This document shows positions 56,745-64,000 of a stretch of DNA of 64,000 nucleotides, piece after piece. Position numbers and translations under genes: made by a program. The stretch is from Oscillospiraceae bacterium (lineage in GTDB: Bacteria > Bacillota > Clostridia > Oscillospirales > Ruminococcaceae): assembly GCA_017461565.1 (NCBI GenBank), contig JAFTXQ010000014.1:179594-243593 (forward strand). Reading direction: 5' to 3'. The notes under the pieces are model-generated. The model had not been told where the DNA came from. It made no database searches and saw only the letters and a list, made by a program, of their open reading frames with translations. Each line of letters begins with the position of its first letter. Within the stretch, counting starts at the first letter, position 1.

Positions 56745-57812
56745 CTATTCGATGATACCGCCGCCGATGACGATGTCTTCATCGTAGAACACCACGGACT
56801 GACCTGTGGTGACAGCTCTCTGCGGCGCCTCGAACTCGACCGAAACACGACCGCTTTCCAGCGGAGTAATGACGCACGGCTGCTCCGCCTGTGAATAGCG
56901 TGTTTTTGCCTTGCATAGCAGGGGAGCGGTGAGGCCGTCTATCGAAATAAAGTTGATATCGTGCGCTGTCAGGGTACGTGTCATAAGCTTGTCCTGTTCG
57001 CCTAAGATGACGGTGTTCTTTCCGGCGTCCTTTCCGATAACGAACATCGGCTTTCCGAACGAGAGTCCAAGCCCCTTTCGCTGACCTATGGTGTAGTGTA
57101 TGATGCCCTTGTGTGTGCCAAGCTTGTTTCCGTTTTCATCAACGAAATCCCCATTTAAAGGAGTTTCTCCCGAAAACCGCTCGATAAAACCTGCATAATC
57201 TCCGTCTGGTACGAAGCAGATATCCTGACTATCCTGCTTCTTTGCATTGACAAGACCGCTTGAAAGAGCGATCTCACGTACCTCGGACTTGTCAAGGCTT
57301 CCTAACGGGAATACGATGTGGGAAAGCTGCTCCTGCGTGAGATCATACAGCACGTAGGACTGATCCTTCGGGTTTATGCCGCCGTCACAGAGTGCTTTTT
57401 TCAGCAGATACCTGCCACGTGCTTCGTCGTATTCAACTCTTGCATAGTGTCCTGTTGAAAAAAATTCACATCCGAGTCTTTTAGCCTCATCCAGCAGCGC
57501 CCCGAATTTTATATGCTTGTTGCACTGAATACAGGGATTGGGTGTGCCTCCCGAAAAATAGGTCTCCACGAAGTTTGTCATGACCTTTTCACGGAAAGGC
57601 TGCTTCATTTCAAACACATGGTGAGGTATGCCGAATTTCTGCGCAACCGCTCTTGCGTCCTCGATATCCTTCGAGCTGCATTTGCCGCATAGCTCGTCCT
57701 TATCGAAAAGCTCCAGCGTGCCGCCGATGACCTCATATTTTTCACTAAGCAGAACAAGGGCAGCGGAGCTGTCAACTCCGCCGCTCATTGCAAGCATCAG
57801 CTTTTTCTTCAT
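56745..57812 (-). CDS. mnmA: tRNA-specific 2-thiouridylase MnmA
   Basis: Adds sulfur to U34 of Glu, Gln and Lys tRNAs. 355 residues. PP-loop SGGVDSS (10-16), catalytic Cys97 in CIQCNKHIKFG and Cys199 in SQDICFVPDGDY, GQRKGLGL and a C-terminal beta-barrel. Cys41 and Cys45 (CGKC) near the N-terminus are an extra pair not seen in all relatives. It starts 3 bases after pfk on the minus strand and precedes the PPi-type pfk. Confidence 0.95.
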   Translation of the reverse strand: MKKKLMLAMSGGVDSSAALVLLSEKYEVIGGTLELFDKDELCGKCSSKDIEDARAVAQKFGIPHHVFEMKQPFREKVMTNFVETYFSGGTPNPCIQCNKHIKFGALLDEAKRLGCEFFSTGHYARVEYDEARGRYLLKKALCDGGINPKDQSYVLYDLTQEQLSHIVFPLGSLDKSEVREIALSSGLVNAKKQDSQDICFVPDGDYAGFIERFSGETPLNGDFVDENGNKLGTHKGIIHYTIGQRKGLGLSFGKPMFVIGKDAGKNTVILGEQDKLMTRTLTAHDINFISIDGLTAPLLCKAKTRYSQAEQPCVITPLESGRVSVEFEAPQRAVTTGQSVVFYDEDIVIGGGIIE

Positions 57813-57815
57813 ATA

Positions 57816-58901
57816 TTAGTCACCGAACGAGATGCCGATATCTCTTGCGGTCACTACCATCTTGCTGTCTGCGGGGACGAACTTTGTCTTCATCGCAACA
57901 TCGCCGAGGGGGTTTTCTGTGATCTTACCGTCAACCATGGCAACGGTATAACCAAACTTCTCTTTCTTAAGCAGGTGAGCTGCGTGTGCGCCGAACTGCG
58001 TTGCAAGTATACGGTCGTAAGCCGAGGGGCTTCCGCCACGGAGGATATGTCCCGGAACGACAGTTCTTGTTTCAAGACCTGTCATGGTCTGGATATCCTT
58101 TGCAATACGGGAGGTAGCTGTGGTGATACCTGCCTCTGCACGGAGCCTTGCACGCTCCTTTTTCTTGAGCTTTGCCTCCTCCTTGTCGAAGCAGCCCTCT
58201 GCAACAGCAAGGATAGAGAATGCCTTGCCTGCGTCGGCACGCTTCTGGCAAGCCTCTGCGACCTTTTCGATGTCGTAAGGTATCTCGGGCAGCAGGATGA
58301 TATCCGCACCGCCTGCAAGTCCGCTGTAAAGGGTCAGCCAACCGGCCTTGTTGCCCATGATCTCAATTACCATTATACGGCTGTGGGAGTTCGCAGTAGT
58401 GTGGATGCGGTCGATAACATCGGTACCGATATCCACTGCTGTGTGGAAGCCGAAGGTCACATCTGTACCGTAGATGTCATTGTCAATGGTCTTGGGCAGA
58501 CCGATAACGTTAAGGCCCTCCTCAGACAGCATATTGGCGGTCTTGTGGGTACCGTTTCCGCCGAGGGTGAACAGGCAGTCGAGCTTCAGATCCTTGTAGG
58601 TCTGCTTCATCTCCTTTACCTTATCCACCTTGTCGTCCTCGATTATCTGCATCATCTTGAAGGGTGTGCGCTTTGTGCCGAGGATAGTGCCGCCCTGCGT
58701 AAGTATTCCCGAAAAATCGGATGGCTGCATGGTCTTGTAAACGCCGTGGATAAGACCGTGATAACCGTCGTTTATACCGATTATCTCTACCTTGTCCTCG
58801 CCGAATGCCTCGTAGGTAGCCTTTGCAACACCACGGATGGTGGCATTAAGACCGGGGCAGTCGCCTCCGCTTGTAAGGATACCGATTTTAAGCTTGCCCA
58901 T
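57816..58901 (-). CDS. pfkA: 6-phosphofructokinase, ATP-type donor motif
   Basis: 361 residues. ILTSGGDCPGLNA at the N-terminus, donor motif GGNG (114-117) and PKTIDND with Lys137, MGNKAGWLTLYSGLAGGAD and VVPGHILRGGSPSAYDR. Gly at the key donor position predicts ATP, while the Lys is the same as in the PPi enzyme; this mixed pattern is known in some actinobacterial ATP-dependent enzymes. AGGAGG precedes ATG 58901. Within the dnaD-dnaI-pfk-mnmA-pfp minus-strand run. Confidence 0.93.
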   Translation of the reverse strand: MGKLKIGILTSGGDCPGLNATIRGVAKATYEAFGEDKVEIIGINDGYHGLIHGVYKTMQPSDFSGILTQGGTILGTKRTPFKMMQIIEDDKVDKVKEMKQTYKDLKLDCLFTLGGNGTHKTANMLSEEGLNVIGLPKTIDNDIYGTDVTFGFHTAVDIGTDVIDRIHTTANSHSRIMVIEIMGNKAGWLTLYSGLAGGADIILLPEIPYDIEKVAEACQKRADAGKAFSILAVAEGCFDKEEAKLKKKERARLRAEAGITTATSRIAKDIQTMTGLETRTVVPGHILRGGSPSAYDRILATQFGAHAAHLLKKEKFGYTVAMVDGKITENPLGDVAMKTKFVPADSKMVVTARDIGISFGD

Positions 58902-58934
58902 TTTATTTTCCTCCTGTAATAAATTGCGTTTTTG

Positions 58935-59915
58935 TTATCTGGTCAGCTTTCGTCTTACATCACTGCCGACGAACATCAGCAGCTCAAAGCCGAACAGCCT
59001 TGAACATATTCTGTCCTGATATCTTTGTTTTAACTCGTTCGGAGTCAGATTTGAGCTTACGATAGTTGGAAGACCACGGCAAAGACGTGCATTCAAAAGC
59101 TCATACAGCAGCGAGGTGTAAAGCTGCTTGTCCATCTCGGCACCCAGGTCGTCCAGCACCAGAAGATCGCACTGTGTAAGTGCGTCCATGGTGTCTTTTT
59201 CGTTCTTTTCCTTGCTGTAATATTCACGTTCTATAACACGCAGCATTTCGGGTGCAGAGCCGTAAATTGCATTGAAGCCGTTTGCCATTATCTGATTTAC
59301 GATGGCGAGTGAAAGGTGCGTTTTTCCGAGACCCGTGCCACCAGTCATCAGGATGCCGTTGCTATGGGTCGAGAATTCCTTTGCGTAGCTTTTGCAGAAC
59401 TCAAGATTCTTCTGCATTATCACACGTGGACTTGTACCAAGCTTTTCGTCCTTTTCGGCGGAGTAGTATTCCAGACTGAATTTGTCGAAGGTGGACGGCT
59501 CAAGCGGTGAAAACGAATTAAGCTCCTCCGCAGCTATATTGAGCATGATGCGCTGAAAGCACTCGCACCATTTGCCGTTTAATGTGCCCTTGTCCTTGCA
59601 TTTGGGGCAGGTGTATATCGGGTCGAGGTAATCCGCAGGATAGCCTGCGTTTACAAGAAGCTCCTCCATATTCCGCTGTATGTGGAGATTGCCCGTTTCA
59701 AGCTGCGAAAGCTTTTCGGCAGCCTTATCCTTTTCCTGGAGCATTATCATTATCAGCTTTGCCGAGGTGGTTGCGAGAAGCTCGTCAAGCTTTGCGTATT
59801 CGGGGAGTCTTGCGTTTATCTCGGCGCTGCGAGCCTGCTCCTTCATGCGGTTGAAGGCTCTGCGCTCTTCAAGCTTTGCCAGCGCCTTATCAAAATATTG
59901 TTCGTTGAAACTCAT
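58935..59915 (-). CDS. DnaI/DnaC-like helicase loader ATPase
   Basis: Loads the replicative helicase. 326 residues. An N-terminal helical part with a CPKCKDKGTLNGKWCEC zinc motif (about 103-119), Walker A GGTGLGKTHL (about 191-200), Walker B LLVLDDLGAE, sensor NLTPNEL. It follows dnaD by 12 bases on the minus strand, the usual primosome pairing. Confidence 0.93.
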   Translation of the reverse strand: MSFNEQYFDKALAKLEERRAFNRMKEQARSAEINARLPEYAKLDELLATTSAKLIMIMLQEKDKAAEKLSQLETGNLHIQRNMEELLVNAGYPADYLDPIYTCPKCKDKGTLNGKWCECFQRIMLNIAAEELNSFSPLEPSTFDKFSLEYYSAEKDEKLGTSPRVIMQKNLEFCKSYAKEFSTHSNGILMTGGTGLGKTHLSLAIVNQIMANGFNAIYGSAPEMLRVIEREYYSKEKNEKDTMDALTQCDLLVLDDLGAEMDKQLYTSLLYELLNARLCRGLPTIVSSNLTPNELKQRYQDRICSRLFGFELLMFVGSDVRRKLTR

Positions 59916-59927
59916 GATATTTTATCC

Positions 59928-60935
59928 TTAACTGCGGTATTTCTGCAAGATATCCTGCATAACGTCGTCCACATCCAGTGAGGAGGCTGCGCTTTCCGAA
60001 GGCTTTTTGCCGGAGGAGCCTTTTCGTGCCTCACGCTCCTGCTGAACGCCTTCTTTTGTTGTGATTCCTGCCGATCTCCAGTTTTCCAGTATCTTATTAG
60101 TGTATTTGAAGCTCATTCCGCCTGTGTTGTCAAGCGTAAGGTCGTAAGCCAGCATTATCATGTCGGTGCTGAAATCCCACTCCTCGGTCCAGGTCTTTAT
60201 GTAGTTGAGCTGATTGGGCGAGAACTTTGTTTTAAGCTCCATAGCCTCTCTAAGCTTTTCCTCGGTAGAAAAGCGCTTTTCAAGCTTTGCGAGACGGATG
60301 TCTGCCTGCTGTATATCTGTTATTCCGTCGTCAGCCCACGTCTGTGCAACGTTCTGGATGTATCCGATGGAGGTCTTTTCGATCTTAAAGCAGTATTTCA
60401 GCAACATAGCGGCAACCTCTGCGGGTAGCCCATAGTGATCCACAAGCAGAAGCACTGTTCTGCTTTCGGGCTGCCTCAGCAAGCGACCGTACAGCTTCTG
60501 TGCCTCGGAGAACAGATAAGCTATCGCACTGTCGTTTTTGATGCGCTCTGCGATATCGCCTGCGGTGTATATGACAGACCCACTGTCCGAGACTGAGCGT
60601 GCGCTTGTCGCTGTTTTTTTCTCGACAGGTTCCTCCTGCATTTCGGGAAGGATCTCTTGTACGGCATCCTCTGCGGCAGCGCTGAGAGAGCCGTTTTCGG
60701 CACGTATTATGCCACGCTGTACCCAGAATACCGCTGCGTCCTCAAGCTCGCCCTCTCTGCGGAAGCCAAGTGCCTCTTTGAGCTGAGAGTCGGTGAATAT
60801 CTTACCGCCGTGGCGCAGCAGATACAGCAGAAGCTTGAGCGAGCCGCCGTCTGCCAGCTTTATATATTTGTCAACAACGCCTGATGGAACGGCAAAAACG
60901 CTGTTCCACTCGCCTGCGTTAAGAGAATAATTCAT
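59928..60935 (-). CDS. DnaD-domain primosome protein
   Basis: Helps assemble the replication restart or initiation complex. 335 residues. N-terminal winged-helix-like part (1-90), a variable linker, then two DnaD-type domains (about 145-220 and 240-300), the second with SFKYTNKILENWRSAGITT, the YxxxIxxxW signature. Own promoter at 60968-60996. Start follows TAAGGTGATG. Confidence 0.92.
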   Translation of the reverse strand: MNYSLNAGEWNSVFAVPSGVVDKYIKLADGGSLKLLLYLLRHGGKIFTDSQLKEALGFRREGELEDAAVFWVQRGIIRAENGSLSAAAEDAVQEILPEMQEEPVEKKTATSARSVSDSGSVIYTAGDIAERIKNDSAIAYLFSEAQKLYGRLLRQPESRTVLLLVDHYGLPAEVAAMLLKYCFKIEKTSIGYIQNVAQTWADDGITDIQQADIRLAKLEKRFSTEEKLREAMELKTKFSPNQLNYIKTWTEEWDFSTDMIMLAYDLTLDNTGGMSFKYTNKILENWRSAGITTKEGVQQEREARKGSSGKKPSESAASSLDVDDVMQDILQKYRS

Positions 60936-60967
60936 TTCATCACCTTAATTTTGATATTACTGATTAT

Positions 60968-60996
60968 ATAATAACACAATCCTGCTTTTTTTGCAA
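60968..60996 (-). promoter_or_regulatory. SigA-type promoter of the dnaD unit
   Basis: On the minus strand: TTGCAA (60991-60996), 17 bp, TATTAT (60968-60973). Confidence 0.75.
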
Positions 60997-61107
60997 TAAG
61001 AATTAAGAGCGCAGATAAAAAATATTAACCGACCTACTGATATAGGAGCGCAAACAAAATATACAGTTTTAAGGCAAAAATTGAAATATTTGTGTCGGTT
61101 TATGCTA

Positions 61108-61136
61108 TTGACATAACATACCGTTAGTAGTAGAAT
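61108..61136 (+). promoter_or_regulatory. SigA-type promoter of the MATE transporter gene
   Basis: TTGACA (61108-61113), 17 bp, TAGAAT (61131-61136). It rules out the GTG at 61138 as the start codon, because transcription would begin after it. Confidence 0.8.
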
Positions 61137-61167
61137 TGTGAGTGACAAAAAACTTCAGGGGTACATT

Positions 61168-62538
61168 ATGGCTTCATACACAAAAAGCATGACAGACGGC
61201 AGCGAGATAGGCAATATACTGCGTTTTACGGTGCCGTTGCTTATCGGTAATCTTTTTCAGCAGTTCTACAATATTGTGGATTCCGCCATAGTCGGCAGGT
61301 TCCTTGGCAGCGACAAGCTGGCTGCGGTCGGGGCGACAGGCTCTATCACGTATCTTTTCTACACCCTCTGCATAGGACTTGCGACGGGAGCGGGAATACT
61401 TATTGCACAACGCTTTGGTGCAAAGGATACAGACTCTGTAAAGCGACTTATTGCAAATTCCGCCTATGCGCTTGCCGCACTTGGTGTTGTGATAAGCGTG
61501 GTCTCGGTGATATGTGCCGAGCAGCTGCTGCGTTTTCTTGAGACTCCCGAGGCAGTTATCGGCGACGCAGCCTCATATATGAGGATATCCTGTGCAGGTA
61601 CTGTTGCGGTTGCGGCGTATAACTGGATCAATTCTGTGCTGCGCTCGCTTGGTGACGCAAAGACTCCGTTGTACTTTCTTATAGTTGCAAGCGTGCTCAA
61701 TGCGGTGCTTGACTACCTTTTTGTAGTGACCTTTTCGATGGATGTGGAGGGTGCTGCGCTTGCTACGATAATAGCGCAGGGAGTATCCGCCCTGGGAAGC
61801 ATAGTGTTCGCTTTTGCAAAAAATCCTTGCTTCAGGCTGCAAAGGGAGCAGCTGGCACTTGACTGGCACATTTTTGCAAAGTGCCTTACTACTGGAATAC
61901 CGATAGCGCTCCAGAATGCACTTGTGTCAGTTTCTATGATATCTCTTCAGCGCACGGCAAACAGCTTTGATAACACCAACGTTATGGCGGCTTATACTGC
62001 TTCAATGAGAGTGGAGCAGCTTGTGCAGCAGCCTTTTGCTTCGCTTAATGTAGCGGTGTCTACGTTCGCAGGTCAGAACATCGGCGCAGGCAAGACCGAG
62101 CGTGCCGTGAGAGGATACAAAAAGAGCGTTCTGACAGGTTTTGTGTTCTCGGTAGTGATGCTGTGCGTGTTTATGCTGTTCAGCTATAATATCGTCGGTG
62201 TGTTCGTGGATGAGCCTGAGGTGCTTTCTATCGGAGAAAAGGCGCTCAAGCTCACATCACTGTTCTATTTTCCGTTGGGGCTTATCCATATCACACGTGG
62301 TATGCTGAATGGTGCGGGTGATGTAGGTTTTGCTCTTATCAACGGTATAGCTGAGGTGGTGGGAAGGATAGGCTTTGCTGCGATACTTGTGAATGTCCCC
62401 GGCGTTGGCTACTGGGCCGTGTGGGGCACCACCTGCCTTACATGGGTGCTTACAGCCGTCATGAGCCTTCTGCGCTACAAGGGAGGAAGGTGGCGTAGGA
62501 AAATAATGAGCAGTGACGAAGAACTTAAAGCCCGATGA
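61168..62538 (+). CDS. MATE-family efflux transporter
   Basis: 456 residues with 12 hydrophobic helices. RFTVPLLIGNLFQQFYNIVDSAIVGRFLG and the second-half GIPIALQNALVSV are the paired starts of the two six-helix bundles. Likely exports drugs or cationic compounds with Na+ or H+. AGGGG before ATG 61168 sets the start. The terminator overlaps its stop codon. Confidence 0.92.
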   Translation: MASYTKSMTDGSEIGNILRFTVPLLIGNLFQQFYNIVDSAIVGRFLGSDKLAAVGATGSITYLFYTLCIGLATGAGILIAQRFGAKDTDSVKRLIANSAYALAALGVVISVVSVICAEQLLRFLETPEAVIGDAASYMRISCAGTVAVAAYNWINSVLRSLGDAKTPLYFLIVASVLNAVLDYLFVVTFSMDVEGAALATIIAQGVSALGSIVFAFAKNPCFRLQREQLALDWHIFAKCLTTGIPIALQNALVSVSMISLQRTANSFDNTNVMAAYTASMRVEQLVQQPFASLNVAVSTFAGQNIGAGKTERAVRGYKKSVLTGFVFSVVMLCVFMLFSYNIVGVFVDEPEVLSIGEKALKLTSLFYFPLGLIHITRGMLNGAGDVGFALINGIAEVVGRIGFAAILVNVPGVGYWAVWGTTCLTWVLTAVMSLLRYKGGRWRRKIMSSDEELKAR

Positions 62539-62552
62539 CAAATCGGGCTTTT
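62528..62552 (+). terminator. Terminator overlapping the MATE stop codon
   Basis: AAGCCCGAT-GACAA-ATCGGGCTT and a short T tail. Confidence 0.8.
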
Positions 62553-62750
62553 GCGATTGTTTAATCCGTATTTGTAAATTTAAAAAACGGATGTGCGAAA
62601 GCAGGTCAGGTTTCGAACAATAATATATAGTATAGTACAAGTCAGGTGCATATTTCCTGGATTTGGATAAAACGGTGACATGCTGCTTGATATGCCGGTG
62701 TTTTTATATTATATTTTATATTATAATAGTATATGAAACAGAATAAGGTC

Positions 62751-62779
62751 TTGCAAAAAAAACAGAAGTGTGATATTAT
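62751..62779 (+). promoter_or_regulatory. Promoter of hslO
   Basis: TTGCAA (62751-62756), 17 bp, TATTAT (62774-62779) with extended -10 TG at 62771-62772. A TATAAT at 62777 is an alternative -10. The remainder of 62553-62750 is AT-rich with nothing else recognised. Confidence 0.65.
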
Positions 62780-62829
62780 AATATGGTATTCACAAAAAAT
62801 AAATAACAACATATAATGGAGATAAAGCG

Positions 62830-63705
62830 ATGGGAAAGATAGTAAGAACGCTTTCTGAGGACGGAAGCGTATTATGTTCGGTAATAGATTCTACTGATAT
62901 GGTAAAGGAGCTCCAGCGGCTTCACGGTTGTACCCCTGTGGTCACAGCGGCGCTTGGCAGGATGACGACAGCAGGATCTATCATGGGTGCAATGCTGAAA
63001 AGCGACGGTGATACTCTTACGCTCCGTGTAAATGGCGGTGGCCCTTGCGGTACACTGATGGTCGTTGCTGATAACTGGGGCAATGTAAAATGTTGTGCGG
63101 GCGATGATAAGGTACAGCTTCCGCTGAGATCGGACGGTGGTCTGGACGTGGGCGGCTGTGTAGGTCGTGACGGATTTCTCACAGTTGTAAAGGATATGGG
63201 ACTTAAAGAGCCGTATGTAGGACAGATACCCCTTGTTTCTGGAACTATCGCTGAGGATATCACTGCGTACTATTCTATAAGTGAGCAGATTCCGACAGTC
63301 TGCGCACTTGGTATTGTATTCAATGACGACACCACGGTAAAGGCGGCGGGAGGGTATATGGTACAGCTCGTTCCTCCTGTTATGGATAAGGCGGTAGATG
63401 TAATTGAACGCAATCTTAACAACATGGAGTCTATTTCGGTTATGCTCGAAAAGGGAATGAACCCTGAGGAAATAGCGTTGATGGCTCTTGAAGGACTTGG
63501 TGCGGAGGTGTTGGATAGCTGGGAAGCAGTGTATCACTGCGACTGTTCAAGAGAAAGAACAGAGAGAGTTCTTATTAGTATGGGTAGGGAAGAGATAGAA
63601 AAACTTGCTGCAGAAGACAAAAAAACCGAGGTTTGTTGTCACTTCTGCAATAAGAAGTATGAGTTTTCAACATCTGAAATGTTGGATTTGCTCAAAGAAA
63701 AATAA
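62830..63705 (+). CDS. hslO: Hsp33 redox-regulated chaperone
   Basis: 291 residues. The C-terminal zinc/redox switch has CDC (Cys237, Cys239) and CCHFC (Cys269, Cys270, Cys273), matching the CxC...CxxC Hsp33 pattern. The N-terminal chaperone core contains GRMTTAGSIMGAMLKSDGDTL and GYMVQLVPP. Becomes active when oxidised. ATG 62830 has TGGAG upstream. Confidence 0.96.
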   Translation: MGKIVRTLSEDGSVLCSVIDSTDMVKELQRLHGCTPVVTAALGRMTTAGSIMGAMLKSDGDTLTLRVNGGGPCGTLMVVADNWGNVKCCAGDDKVQLPLRSDGGLDVGGCVGRDGFLTVVKDMGLKEPYVGQIPLVSGTIAEDITAYYSISEQIPTVCALGIVFNDDTTVKAAGGYMVQLVPPVMDKAVDVIERNLNNMESISVMLEKGMNPEEIALMALEGLGAEVLDSWEAVYHCDCSRERTERVLISMGREEIEKLAAEDKKTEVCCHFCNKKYEFSTSEMLDLLKEK

Positions 63706-63730
63706 TTTTAAAAAAAGTTTTAAAAAACGC

Positions 63731-63759
63731 TTGACAAAATAGGATGAAACGTGTATAAT
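63731..63759 (+). promoter_or_regulatory. SigA-type promoter of the tRNA cluster
   Basis: TTGACA (63731-63736), 17 bp, TATAAT (63754-63759). Confidence 0.9.
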
Positions 63760-63812
63760 ATAATAGTCGTCAGGAACGAGGGGACAAAACCCAAGGGAAT
63801 GACAACTGAGAT

Positions 63813-63888
63813 GGGAGTTTAGCTCAGCTGGGAGAGCATCTGCCTTACAAGCAGAGGGTCACAGGTTCGAGCCCTGTAACTCCCACCA
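63813..63888 (+). tRNA. tRNA-Val (anticodon TAC)
   Basis: Full cloverleaf: acceptor GGGAGTT/AACTCCC, D arm with AGCTCAGCTGGGAGAGC, anticodon loop CTTACAA with TAC, TPsiC GGTTCGAGCC, encoded CCA. Confidence 0.97.
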
Positions 63889-63892
63889 ATAT

Positions 63893-63969
63893 GGCCCGGT
63901 AGTTCAGTTGGTTAGAACGCCGCCCTGTCACGGCGGAGGTCGTGGGTTCGAGTCCCATCCGGGTCGCCA
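63893..63969 (+). tRNA. tRNA-Asp (anticodon GTC)
   Basis: Acceptor GGCCCGG/CCGGGTC, D arm with AGTTCAGTTGGTTAGAAC, anticodon GTC in loop CTGTCAC, TPsiC GGTTCGAGTCC, encoded CCA. Four bases after tRNA-Val. Confidence 0.97.
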
Positions 63970-63990
63970 ATCGCTTGATAAAGCGGTTGT

Positions 63991-64000
63991 GCCTCTGTAG
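63991..64000 (+). tRNA. Start of a third tRNA, cut by window edge
   Basis: GCCTCTGTAG resembles an acceptor-plus-position-8/9 start (compare GCCTCGGTAG in many tRNA-Phe). Only ten bases are visible, so identity is a guess. Confidence 0.4.

Noticed and set aside
61138-61167. GTG start 30 bases upstream of the MATE gene start
   Set aside because: It overlaps the promoter -10 box and would not be in the mRNA; ATG 61168 has a ribosome site.

Overview
The window looks like chromosomal DNA from a Gram-positive, low-to-mid GC anaerobe of the class Clostridia, most likely Ruminococcus or a close relative in the Oscillospiraceae. This is inferred from gene content and codon style, not from any database search. 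Supporting points are a PPi-type phosphofructokinase, ferredoxin-dependent 2-oxoacid oxidoreductase, a DnaD plus DnaI-like primosome pair, a SpoIIID homologue, a CotH-family surface protein with a lamin-tail domain, strong AGGAGG ribosome binding sites, and SigA promoters with 17-bp spacers. Almost all of the window is ordinary core genome. No phage, insertion sequence or CRISPR array is visible.

Layout, left to right. 1-4.7 kb: tail of an aquaporin, phosphohexomutase, ribosomal protein L31, a short pyrophosphatase-like protein, YigZ, cytidine deaminase. 4.7-10 kb: dNTPase, a small zinc ribbon, then dnaG followed by two tandem primary sigma factor genes. 10-12 kb: a small membrane protein and a convergent lipoprotein. 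12.1-21.3 kb: a nearly gap-free plus-strand run (lipoprotein, response regulator, histidine kinase, DUF1385, prmC, recA, recX, rimO, pgsA). 21.4-28.4 kb: purine permease, then an esterase/DUF896/SDR/thioesterase/CotH unit. 28.4-32.2 kb: glnA and a divergent methionyl-tRNA synthetase-like gene. 32.2-37.4 kb: an ECF sigma factor with a 1544-residue membrane-anchored putative anti-sigma factor. 37.7-42.95 kb: spoIIID, an orphan sugar-binding lipoprotein, a D-lactate dehydrogenase-like gene, an amidohydrolase, a DUF218 protein. 43-46.9 kb: 2-oxoacid:ferredoxin oxidoreductase (four subunits), a MinD-like ATPase, a zinc-ribbon membrane protein. 47-50.1 kb: an acetyltransferase, ftsH, hpt. 50.4-55.2 kb: aconitase, a YitT protein, isocitrate dehydrogenase, rex. 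55.5-60.9 kb (minus strand): dnaD, a dnaI-like gene, ATP-type pfk, mnmA, PPi-type pfk. 61.2-64 kb: MATE transporter, hslO, tRNA-Val, tRNA-Asp and the start of a third tRNA.

Metabolism. Aconitase and NADP-type isocitrate dehydrogenase would supply 2-oxoglutarate for glutamate and glutamine synthesis (glnA). The ferredoxin oxidoreductase could take 2-oxoglutarate or a branched-chain 2-oxoacid. Rex, an NADH-sensing repressor, is encoded directly after icd, and a Rex-like half-palindrome overlaps the -35 box of the aconitase promoter. Two phosphofructokinases with opposite phosphoryl-donor signatures flank mnmA, which suggests a PPi-linked branch of glycolysis.

The parts most worth a second look are: intergenic islands of perfect short-stem, 2-4-nt-loop hairpins (37.4, 41.1, 52.4 and 55.3 kb) and a REPIN-like doublet (2.85 kb); the tandem primary sigma factors; the very large anti-sigma-like protein; the MetRS-like enzyme with eroded signature motifs; and the paired phosphofructokinases.
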